Shown here: positions 1-5,306 of the stretch, piece by piece
Layout: each line of letters starts with the position of its first letter
How positions within the stretch are numbered: position 1 is the stretch's first letter
Assembly (NCBI GenBank): GCA_002297005.1
Contig: DBIX01000006.1
Span: 9,412 to 16,996 of the forward strand
DNA from: Cyanobacteria bacterium UBA791
Lineage (GTDB): Bacteria > Cyanobacteriota > Vampirovibrionia > Gastranaerophilales > Gastranaerophilaceae
DNA length: 7,585 nt
Reading direction: 5' to 3'
Program-made: the position numbers and the translations under genes
Notes under the pieces: model-generated
Told to the model about the DNA's origin: nothing
Databases searched by the model: none
What the model saw: only the letters and a program-made list of their open reading frames with translations

Positions 1-98
1 ATATCATATCATATAGTGCATTATATCTGTATTTCAGCTATTTTAAATTCGTATTTACAATTGTTTACAATTATGGTTTTGCAAAAAATCAAACCAAA

Positions 99-228
99 CA
101 TGTCATTCTGAAAGCGTAAAAATTTGTGAGTGAAACGAACTTAAATTTTGAGCTGTTCAGAATCTTACCAATGGTGAATGGCAAAATTTAACGTTGGTAA
201 GACCCTGAAATAAATTCAGGGTGACATG
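99..228. repeat. Interspersed-repeat-like element with four abutting inverted repeats
   Basis: The ends CATGTCA (99-105) and TGACATG (222-228) are perfect inverted repeats. Inside them sit three more perfect pairs with no spacer bases at the junctions: TTCTGAA/TTCAGAA (106-112/156-162), TCTTACCAA/TTGGTAAGA (163-171/194-202) and CCCTGAA/TTCAGGG (203-209/215-221). The first arm continues as AGC/GCT (113-115/152-154) and AAAATTT/AAATTTT (119-125/143-149). As single-stranded DNA or RNA this would fold as a four-way junction. The GTCATTCTGA and CAGGGTGAC ends resemble intergenic repeats seen in many bacterial genomes. It lies downstream of fliE and its terminator. Copy number cannot be judged from one window. 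Confidence 0.7.
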
Positions 229-270
229 AAAGGTATGGCAAGACTTAAAATAAAATTTCATAATAAAACA

Positions 271-295
271 GGGGCGAAGCCTACGGCTTCGCCCC
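271..295 (-). terminator. Intrinsic terminator downstream of fliE
   Basis: A perfect 11-bp GC-rich stem, GGGGCGAAGCC (271-281) with GGCTTCGCCCC (285-295) and a TAC loop, stands out in the AT-rich background. Read on the minus strand it is followed by TGTTTTATTA, a moderately U-rich tail. On the plus strand the following sequence is less T-rich. It lies about 85 bp past the fliE stop with only the REP-like pair between, so it most likely ends the kinase-flgB-flgC-fliE transcript. Confidence 0.7.
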
Positions 296-313
296 TCTGT
301 TAAATCTCATTTT

Positions 314-374
314 GTTTGGGTAGAAACCCCAACCTACAATCTTTATTCCGTTGGGCAAGTATGCCCAACCTACA
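314..374 (-). repeat. Tandem pair of REP-like units (GTAG plus hairpin)
   Basis: Two 25-bp units at 314-338 and 350-374 both end, on the plus strand, in CCCAACCTACA. Read on the minus strand each begins TGTAGGTTGGG. The right unit forms a perfect 7-bp hairpin, GTTGGGC/GCCCAAC (350-356/363-369), with a 6-nt loop. The left has TTGGG/CCCAA (316-320/328-332). A GTAG tetranucleotide directly 5' of a short hairpin is the layout of REP elements mobilised by RAYT (IS200-like Y1) transposases. The pair starts 5 bp beyond the fliE stop. Confidence 0.65.
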
Positions 375-378
375 TTTT

Positions 379-792
379 CTACAATGCCATATTTTTAATA
401 TCAGTATATGCTGAAATTATTTTATTTCTTGTTTGTAATGCCATTTGCATACTCAAAGATGCTTTTTCTTCTGCAATCATCAAGTCGTGAACGCTTACAT
501 CTCCGCCCATTGCAAATTCTTCTTGTGCGGCTTCTGCTGCTAATTTTTTATCGTTAACATCATTCAATCCATTTGAAATTGCTCTTTCAATTTGTTTCAT
601 CAAGCCACCAGCTGTATCAGGTGCTGGTTCAGGTTTTTCAGCTTTTGCAACTTGCATGTTCAAAACTTTATCAAAATCTGTTTCTTTTGAAACATCCATT
701 GGTTGATTAAAAGTTGCACTACCTTTTAAAAAATTGTTATAACCTGTTATCGGTTTAAAATTATACCCTTCAACTTGTCCGATAAATTCCAT
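379..792 (-). CDS. fliE: Flagellar hook-basal body complex protein FliE
   Basis: This 137-residue protein is FliE, which sits between the MS ring and the proximal rod and is exported early through the flagellar type III apparatus. The family signature is at the C-terminus: the segment around S100-V-H-D (residues 100-103), then MIAEEKASL, and TRNKIISAY (121-129), matching the usual pattern of a VHDVMIA-like helix followed by a VRNK-like helix and AY. Typical FliE is about 100-110 residues. The extra length is an N-terminal stretch (about 1-60) ending in a Lys/Glu/Pro/Ala-rich linker (49-60). There is no Sec signal peptide, as expected for type III export. The start is supported by AAGGGG at 800-805, 7 nt upstream of ATG. 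It is the last gene of the kinase-flgB-flgC-fliE run, 48 bp after flgC, and is followed by a GC-rich terminator at 271-295. Confidence 0.93.
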   Translation of the reverse strand: MEFIGQVEGYNFKPITGYNNFLKGSATFNQPMDVSKETDFDKVLNMQVAKAEKPEPAPDTAGGLMKQIERAISNGLNDVNDKKLAAEAAQEEFAMGGDVSVHDLMIAEEKASLSMQMALQTRNKIISAYTDIKNMAL

Positions 793-840
793 TTCTATAC
801 CCCTTAAATTTTTATTTTATTTCCCTTATTTTTTGACTAA

Positions 841-1347
841 CTAAATTTGTAATGCTGATTGAATCATTGATTTAATGTTTTCTGCAACAACTGAGTTTGC
901 CTCGTAAGCTTTTGATGCAGAAACCATGTCAACCATTTCTTCTACAACATTGATATTTGGTAAATCTACATACCCATTTTCATCAGCATCCGGATGTGAT
1001 GGGTCATAAACAGTTTTAATTGGATTTTCTGTTTCATGAATTTGTTCAATTCTTACGCCGTTTGAAACATAACCTTGATTCAAAGCAATACCTGTATTAA
1101 TATGCAAGTTGCCTGAATTTGGATCAAATCTTGCATCAGGATTATTTACAGAAAAGTTTGATGGACCTCTGTTCATATAATCTTGATAAACGGCAGCAAA
1201 GCTAACATCTTTTTTGATATAAACACCTTTTGTGCCATCAGGTTTTCTGGTAGTATTTACGTTTGCAATATTACTTGCAATCGTATCCATTTTTACTCTT
1301 TGAGCTGTCATGCCTGAAGCTGCTATATCAAAACTGTTAAAACTCAT
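841..1347 (-). CDS. flgC: Flagellar basal-body rod protein FlgC
   Basis: This 168-residue protein is FlgC, a proximal rod subunit exported by the flagellar type III apparatus. It has the axial-protein N-terminus: SGM at 11-13, MDTIASNIANVNTT at 20-33 (the conserved rod/hook SNIAN motif), and then the charged RKPDG segment typical of FlgC. The FlgC-specific YDPSHPDAD block is at 114-122, followed by GYVDLPNIN and the C-terminal helix VEEMVDMVSASKAYEAN (135-151), which packs against the N-terminal helix in the rod. Most FlgC proteins are about 130-150 residues. The surplus lies in the middle (about 55-95), a Gly/Asn-rich region. The start is ATG with TAGGT 8 nt upstream. That ribosome site is present as a tandem 8-bp duplication. 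The gene lies 39 bp after flgB and 48 bp before fliE. Confidence 0.95.
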   Translation of the reverse strand: MSFNSFDIAASGMTAQRVKMDTIASNIANVNTTRKPDGTKGVYIKKDVSFAAVYQDYMNRGPSNFSVNNPDARFDPNSGNLHINTGIALNQGYVSNGVRIEQIHETENPIKTVYDPSHPDADENGYVDLPNINVVEEMVDMVSASKAYEANSVVAENIKSMIQSALQI

Positions 1348-1350
1348 TTT

Positions 1351-1366
1351 TACTTACCTACTTACC
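1351..1366 (-). promoter_or_regulatory. Duplicated ribosome-binding site of flgC
   Basis: TACTTACC occurs twice in perfect tandem on the plus strand (1351-1358 and 1359-1366), giving GGTAAGTAGGTAAGTA ahead of the flgC ATG. The proximal TAGGT is 8 nt from the start and should be the working Shine-Dalgarno. The distal AAGGT is 16 nt away and too far for normal use. Confidence 0.55.
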
Positions 1367-1386
1367 TTTTAAAATCATTATCTATA

Positions 1387-1884
1387 TTATTGACTCTTTA
1401 AGATTTCATTTAATCCTGTAAATGCACGTTTTTCTAAATTTGAAAGAATTACGTACTTTGTACCGGCTTTTGTCAAATCCATCATTTCTCTTTCTAATTC
1501 AACATTATTGCCGTCTTGTCCACCCTCTGTAAAAACATCATCCATAACTTGAGGAGTGTAGTTTTTATAAAGATTTGATTGCAAGAATTTTGCTTCTTGC
1601 GTTGTCAAACTCTTTGGTGGAGCTGGATTTATAGAACCAACTGCCATAAAGTCTTCAACAGTCTGTGGTGTATATTTGATACTATTTTGACCCTTAATAT
1701 AGTTTTTTAAGTTATCTTTTTCAATAATATCAGCAAGCTGACTTTCAAAAGCAACTTCTTTTCTTTGATAATTAGGAGTCATAACATTAGCTATGTTTGC
1801 AGAAATGGCATTTTGTCTAGCCATTAAGCCGTCTAAACCTAGCTTTGTTATATTCATAGTTCTTGATGTTAGTAAATCTACCAT
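1387..1884 (-). CDS. flgB: Flagellar basal-body rod protein FlgB
   Basis: This 165-residue protein is FlgB, a proximal rod subunit close to FliE. The N-terminal axial motif is ANIANVMTPNYQRKEVAFE (29-47). Family members usually have NIANADTPGY here, so V34-M35 replaces the common A-D pair. The C-terminal FlgB block is NNVELEREMMDLTKAGTKY (126-144), matching the usual NNVDLEREM pattern. The middle (about 50-125) is low in hydrophobic residues and variable in the family. Length is slightly above the usual 130-140. The start at 1884 is supported by AAGGGGA (1891-1897), about 6 nt upstream. This site overlaps the TAA stop of the histidine kinase (1896-1898), leaving only 11 bp between the two genes. 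That overlap is good evidence for co-transcription and possibly translational coupling with the kinase. Confidence 0.94.
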   Translation of the reverse strand: MVDLLTSRTMNITKLGLDGLMARQNAISANIANVMTPNYQRKEVAFESQLADIIEKDNLKNYIKGQNSIKYTPQTVEDFMAVGSINPAPPKSLTTQEAKFLQSNLYKNYTPQVMDDVFTEGGQDGNNVELEREMMDLTKAGTKYVILSNLEKRAFTGLNEILKSQ

Positions 1885-1895
1885 CGAATTTCCCC

Positions 1896-3125
1896 TTATA
1901 CAACCATTGGTACGCTAACTTCAAATTGTGTTGAGTCAGCATCTGATTTCAACATTCTCAAATGTCCGTTTTGTTCTTCAATCGTTTTCTTTGAGAAGAA
2001 TAGTCCAATTCCTGAACCTTTTTCTTTTGTTGTAAATCCTTCATTAAAGATTTGTTCTCTTCTATCAATACTAATAGGTTTACCTGTGTTTTCTACAACA
2101 ACTGATGCATGTAATTCATCAGACATTGAAGTTTTTACACGGATTTCACCTTTTTCGTCAATTGCCTCAGCTGCATTTTTGATTAAGTTTACCAATACAC
2201 CGATAAATTTATCTCTGTCAGCTTCTACTTCTACTAAAAGTTCGTTTTCTACTTTTACTTCAATTTCTTTGTCGCCACTTTGTGCGTACACGCTTGCTAA
2301 TTCACAAGCTTCACTTACCAATTCATTTAATTCGCAAGGTTTAATGTCAGCAGTCTTGATAGATTTTAAATCCATCAATGAATTATTTGCCATTTTTAAG
2401 GCTTTTTTAATTGTTTTTAGCTGAGCATTGTCACCTATATTTTTTTCTAATAACTCTGTGTACAAATCAATAATTGAAAGTTGATTTTTTAATTCGTGAG
2501 CAACATAGCTTGATTTTTTATTAATAAAATCTAATTGTCTTGTTGCTTCGTCATTTTTAACCATTTCGTCTTGTTCAATTGATGAAATCATTACGTCTTG
2601 GTTAATTTCATTCAACATATCTACAACTTTTCTCAAAGATAAGTTCATCAACACGTTATCACGTCTATCTGGTTTGTATGTATCTTGATAATGTTGTAAA
2701 TTCTTTGTACTGTTTTCCTTAATATAATCGAACGATACGCATAAATCTCTTGAGTTGTACAAGATGTAATATCCTGCTCTATCTCCATTTGGATCAACTA
2801 CGTCATAATCCCAAATAAAACTTGCACCAAATCTTTCTGTTAATACGTATACAAATTCTGTATTTTCCCAACATTCTTGTTTTAATAGTTCAGAACCTTT
2901 TCCAAAATCGTATACATCTACGTTTGCAAATTCTAATCTCTTAATTAAACTTTCTAATCCCTTTTTGTCATTTAATCTGTATAAAACTACCCCTGCTGCC
3001 GGTGTGTCTAGAACTGGTTCTAACATTGTTCTTACCATACCAACAATTGTTTGTTTTTGTAATGTTTTATTTTCTTGTATATAAATTAAGTCTTTTAATT
3101 TGTTGTTTCTCTTTAATACTACCAT
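1896..3125 (-). CDS. Soluble sensor histidine kinase upstream of flgB, unrecognised N-terminal domain
   Basis: This 409-residue cytoplasmic two-component kinase has no transmembrane segment or signal peptide. The phosphoacceptor helix contains YVAHELKNQLS with H210. The C-terminal ATPase domain has the N box NLIKNAAEAI (N317 key), a G1 motif ENTGKPI (345-351, with N-T-G where D-x-G is usual), an F-like region NEGFTTKEKG (361-370) and G2 GSGIGL (370-375). It should therefore be able to bind ATP and autophosphorylate. The first ~200 residues form a mixed alpha/beta region (about 25-135), with conserved-looking ERFGASFIWDYD (97-108), then a helical linker. I do not recognise this domain. The start at 3125 has an AGGA ribosome site about 8 nt upstream. 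The gene is 11 bp from flgB and 87 bp after the response regulator. By analogy with FlgS/FlrB-type flagellar kinases it may sense basal-body assembly, but that is inference. Confidence 0.88.
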   Translation of the reverse strand: MVVLKRNNKLKDLIYIQENKTLQKQTIVGMVRTMLEPVLDTPAAGVVLYRLNDKKGLESLIKRLEFANVDVYDFGKGSELLKQECWENTEFVYVLTERFGASFIWDYDVVDPNGDRAGYYILYNSRDLCVSFDYIKENSTKNLQHYQDTYKPDRRDNVLMNLSLRKVVDMLNEINQDVMISSIEQDEMVKNDEATRQLDFINKKSSYVAHELKNQLSIIDLYTELLEKNIGDNAQLKTIKKALKMANNSLMDLKSIKTADIKPCELNELVSEACELASVYAQSGDKEIEVKVENELLVEVEADRDKFIGVLVNLIKNAAEAIDEKGEIRVKTSMSDELHASVVVENTGKPISIDRREQIFNEGFTTKEKGSGIGLFFSKKTIEEQNGHLRMLKSDADSTQFEVSVPMVV

Positions 3126-3148
3126 TTTCTTTTCCTACCCTTTTATAT

Positions 3149-3198
3149 ATTTGTCGTGCCACATATATAATGTAACACGACAAATTGGTACATTATAT
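3149..3198 (-). promoter_or_regulatory. Two interleaved inverted repeats between regulator and kinase
   Basis: ATTTGTCGTG (3149-3158) pairs with CACGACAAAT (3176-3185), and ATATAATGTA (3165-3174) pairs with TACATTATAT (3189-3198). Both are perfect 10-bp matches, in the order A-B-A'-B'. On the minus-strand transcript they could form one of two exclusive hairpins or a strained pseudoknot, directly upstream of the kinase ribosome site (about 3134-3140). They could equally be overlapping operators. No T-run follows on the minus strand, so this is not an ordinary intrinsic terminator. Confidence 0.5.
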
Positions 3199-3212
3199 GA
3201 AAGGAACTTTTA

Positions 3213-3920
3213 TTATACCTTTACTAACTGTTTTGTTCTTTTTTTCATAAATCCATTATTGATTGCATATAAAACTGCTTGAGTTCTATCATTTACTTGC
3301 AATTTTTGGAAAATGTTGTTTACGTGAGTTTTTACAGTTGTATCAGATATAAATAATTTTTCTGCAACACCTTTGTATGTTACGCCTTGGCATAATAAAT
3401 CTAAAACTTCTTCTTCTCTTGCTGTTAAGAATGACAAGTAGTTGTCTTCTTGAACTGTTTCTGTTTTTTCTTCGATAACTTGTTGTTGGAAATATTCGAA
3501 GAATCTTGAAGTTAAGCTTGATGGTAAGTATACTTTACCGTCTGCTACTTCTTCTAATGCATAAATTAATTGAGCTGATGCCATAGTTTTTAGTACATAA
3601 CCTTTAGCACCTAATTTCATTGCTCTGAAAATTAAATCTGAATCATCATATCCGCTTAATACTAATACACGCACACCTAAATTCATTTTTTCAATTTCTT
3701 GAATTGCTTCTAAACCATTTTTTTCTGGCATATTCATATCCATGATAACAACATCAGGATGATATTTTTTAATTAAACTCATGCCCATTGTTGCATTTGT
3801 TGATGTTCCTACAACATTGAACATTCCTTCTGCACTTACTAATTCACTTACACCTGCTAAATGATCATAGTTATCATCTATCAACAATACTTTAGTTTTA
3901 GATTTAAATTCACGTCTCAT
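3213..3920 (-). CDS. NarL/LuxR-family response regulator next to the flagellar kinase
   Basis: From the preferred start this is 235 residues, typical of NarL/FixJ regulators. The receiver domain (about 8-130) has the acidic pair D15-D16, phosphoacceptor D61 in VIMDMNMP, switch S89 in VLSGYDD and the invariant lysine K111 in YVLKTMAS, so it looks fully phosphorylatable. A linker (about 138-162) leads to a LuxR-type helix-turn-helix: LTAREEEVLDLL (165-176), then VAEKLFISDTTVKTHVNNIF (185-204), the DNA-recognition region. The frame stays open upstream to an ATG at 3992 (24 more residues), but GGGGGA at 3926-3931, 5 nt before the ATG at 3920, and the family length favour the shorter form. The likely partner is the kinase 87 bp downstream. 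NarL-type regulators usually pair with HisKA_3 kinases, whereas this partner has an HELKN phosphoacceptor box of the general HisKA type. Confidence 0.9.
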   Translation of the reverse strand: MRREFKSKTKVLLIDDNYDHLAGVSELVSAEGMFNVVGTSTNATMGMSLIKKYHPDVVIMDMNMPEKNGLEAIQEIEKMNLGVRVLVLSGYDDSDLIFRAMKLGAKGYVLKTMASAQLIYALEEVADGKVYLPSSLTSRFFEYFQQQVIEEKTETVQEDNYLSFLTAREEEVLDLLCQGVTYKGVAEKLFISDTTVKTHVNNIFQKLQVNDRTQAVLYAINNGFMKKRTKQLVKV

Positions 3921-4025
3921 GCGTTTCCCCCAGTCCTTTTCTATATGTCCCTTTATTATTTTTTTCGTTTCTACGTTTTCTACACTATACATACTACATT
4001 CTTTTTACGATATAAACATCAACAA

Positions 4026-4074
4026 AAAGGTTAAATTTAGACCATTTAGAGGTTATAAAAAGATCTAAACCTTT
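4026..4074. promoter_or_regulatory. Repeat-rich divergent regulatory region between the regulator gene and rmuC
   Basis: TTTAGA occurs twice, 9 bp apart (4036-4041, 4045-4050), with an inverted copy TCTAAA at 4064-4069. AAAGG and CCTTT (4026-4030/4070-4074) flank the set, so AAAGG...TTTAGA can pair with TCTAAACCTTT. Read toward the regulator gene it could be an AT-rich leader hairpin followed by TTTTTGTT; read as DNA it could be an operator. The whole divergent gap is 3921-4166. I found no regulator-side promoter that I trust. Confidence 0.35.
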
Positions 4075-4114
4075 GGATTTAGTTTTGGGATATAAACCAA
4101 TGTTTACAATACTT

Positions 4115-4142
4115 TTCATTAATCAACCAATCGTGGTATACT
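4115..4142 (+). promoter_or_regulatory. Extended -10 promoter for rmuC
   Basis: TATACT at 4137-4142 is preceded by TG at 4134-4135, giving an extended -10. A weak -35 (TTCATT, 4115-4120) lies 16 bp upstream. Transcription would start near 4149, giving a leader of under 20 nt before the rmuC ATG, with the strong GAGGAGA site inside it. Confidence 0.5.
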
Positions 4143-4166
4143 TAATTCAATAAGAGGAGATTATTT

Positions 4167-5261
4167 ATGGAAATTATCATTTTTTTAGTTGGTTTACTTG
4201 TCGGAATTACCGTGACAACCATATTTTTCAAGGCTTTTCAAAAGTCCTCTAAATCTATGACTGATGAACTCGTAAACCAAATGAAACTTCAATTCGAAAA
4301 TACAGCTAATAAGATTTTTAAAGAAAGTAGCGAGGAGTTTTCTAACGTAAATAAAGAAAAACTTGAAGACTTTTTCTTAAAATTTAAAGAAAAAATTGAA
4401 GATTTTCAAAAAAGAACAGAAGAAAATTTTAAAGAAGAAACAGTTAAATTTACTCGTTTTGACGAAAATATAAAATCATTTTTAGAAGCTGGTAGCCAAA
4501 TTTCTCAAAACACAAACTCTCTTATTTCTGTTATGAAATCTGATAACAGAACTCAAGGTCATTGGGGCGAAGTCGTTTTAGAAAGAGTTTTAGAAGCTTC
4601 TAATTTGCGTAGAGATGAAGAATTTTTAATCCAAAAAAGTACTGGTGATGGTAGACCTGATGCCATAGTGCTTTTACCTGAAAAAAAATGCGTAATGATT
4701 GATGCTAAAACATCTTTCTCTTCTTGGTATGAATACCTAAACGCAGAAGACGACGAAACCAGAGCCGAAAAATTAAAAGAATTTAAAGACTCTACAAAAG
4801 CACATATCCAAGGGCTTACAAAACGTGATTACAGTACTTATGAAGATTATACAGGTTGCGGATATATCTTAATGTTTATTCCTATCGAAAGTTGTTATTC
4901 TCTAATGTTCTGCGAGGATTGTACTCTTTGGGAATATGCTTGGAAAAACAATGTTATGCCAGTTTCACCATCAACTCTTCTTGCAACTTTGAAAATTATC
5001 AACTCAATGCTTGTCGTTAACAGACAAAAAAACAATTCTGTAGAAATCTCAAGATTGTGTTCAAAAATGCTTGATAAATTTGCAGAAATGACAAAAGACG
5101 TATTGAATGCAAGAAAATCAATCGCAAACGCTTTAACAAAATTACAAGGTAAAGACAATATCATAACAAATATTGAAAAAATCCAAGACCTTGGAATTAC
5201 CATGACAAAAGCAATTCCAACGCTACCTGATGAAACAGAAATTTCTGATGAGACTAAATAA
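4167..5261 (+). CDS. rmuC: DNA recombination protein RmuC
   Basis: This 364-residue protein has the RmuC architecture: an N-terminal membrane anchor (about 3-21, IIIFLVGLLVGITVTTIFF), a long charged coiled coil (about 30-120), then the RmuC nuclease-like domain (about 125-335). Diagnostic motifs are GHWGEVVLERVLE (131-143) and a PD-(D/E)xK-like core with P164-D165 and I178-D179-A-K181, followed by TSFSSWYEYL. The family limits recombination at short inverted repeats in E. coli; biochemical activity is inferred from the fold. Length is somewhat shorter than E. coli RmuC. The start is well supported by GAGGAGA at 4154-4160, 6 nt before ATG. The gene is monocistronic, with an extended -10 promoter upstream, divergent from the response regulator, and a terminator 11 bp past its stop. 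It has no evident functional link to the flagellar genes. Confidence 0.94.
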   Translation: MEIIIFLVGLLVGITVTTIFFKAFQKSSKSMTDELVNQMKLQFENTANKIFKESSEEFSNVNKEKLEDFFLKFKEKIEDFQKRTEENFKEETVKFTRFDENIKSFLEAGSQISQNTNSLISVMKSDNRTQGHWGEVVLERVLEASNLRRDEEFLIQKSTGDGRPDAIVLLPEKKCVMIDAKTSFSSWYEYLNAEDDETRAEKLKEFKDSTKAHIQGLTKRDYSTYEDYTGCGYILMFIPIESCYSLMFCEDCTLWEYAWKNNVMPVSPSTLLATLKIINSMLVVNRQKNNSVEISRLCSKMLDKFAEMTKDVLNARKSIANALTKLQGKDNIITNIEKIQDLGITMTKAIPTLPDETEISDETK

Positions 5262-5271
5262 AATTTTCAAT

Positions 5272-5300
5272 AAAAAAGGACTTTTAAAAAGTCCTTTTTT
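5272..5300. terminator. Bidirectional terminator shared by rmuC and the convergent 394-residue gene
   Basis: The 13-bp stem 5272-5284 pairs with 5288-5300 around a 3-nt loop: AAGGACTT against AAGTCCTT, flanked by A-runs on the left and T-runs on the right. Either strand therefore ends in a U-tract. It lies 11 bp past the rmuC stop and 7 bp past the end of the opposing gene. Confidence 0.9.
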
Positions 5301-5306
5301 TATTAA

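Larger units (their letters stand above)
1..378. other. Gene-free region downstream of fliE
   Basis: No convincing coding frame lies here. Its right two thirds are the four-armed element, the GC-rich terminator and the REP-like pair. Positions 1-98 are AT-rich, with short repeats such as ATATC at the very start and TTTACAATTG/TTTACAATTA near 54-73, and I see no gene or clear signal in them. The next gene to the left is outside the window. Confidence 0.6.

Noticed and set aside
99..374. A CRISPR array in the repeat-rich region downstream of fliE.
   Set aside because: The repeats are palindromic units of different kinds with at most two copies each and an 11-bp interval between the REP-like units, not direct repeats with uniform spacers; no cas gene is nearby.
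2086..2424. Plus-strand open frame of 112 codons opposite the kinase gene.
   Set aside because: Antisense shadow of the kinase ATPase domain, rich in Ser/Thr/Phe as expected from the opposite strand, with no ribosome site or family resemblance.
3145..3161. A perfect sigma-54 -24 element (TGGCACG on the minus strand, 3155-3161) upstream of the kinase, tempting for a flagellar operon.
   Set aside because: The required -12 TTGC is absent: after four bases the sequence is ATATA. The match is also explained by its overlap with the inverted repeat containing CGTG.
3100..3282. A 60-codon plus-strand frame across the regulator-kinase gap.
   Set aside because: Composition is Phe/Tyr/Thr-rich as expected from AT-rich antisense sequence, it overlaps two real genes and the inverted repeats, and it lacks a ribosome site.
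3921..3992. A 24-codon N-terminal extension of the response regulator from an upstream ATG at 3992.
   Set aside because: No ribosome site precedes that ATG, the extra residues are not part of the receiver fold, and the ATG at 3920 has GGGGGA at suitable spacing and gives the usual family length.
4895..5203. Minus-strand open frame of 102 codons inside rmuC.
   Set aside because: It lies wholly within the conserved rmuC coding sequence, with no supporting start signal.
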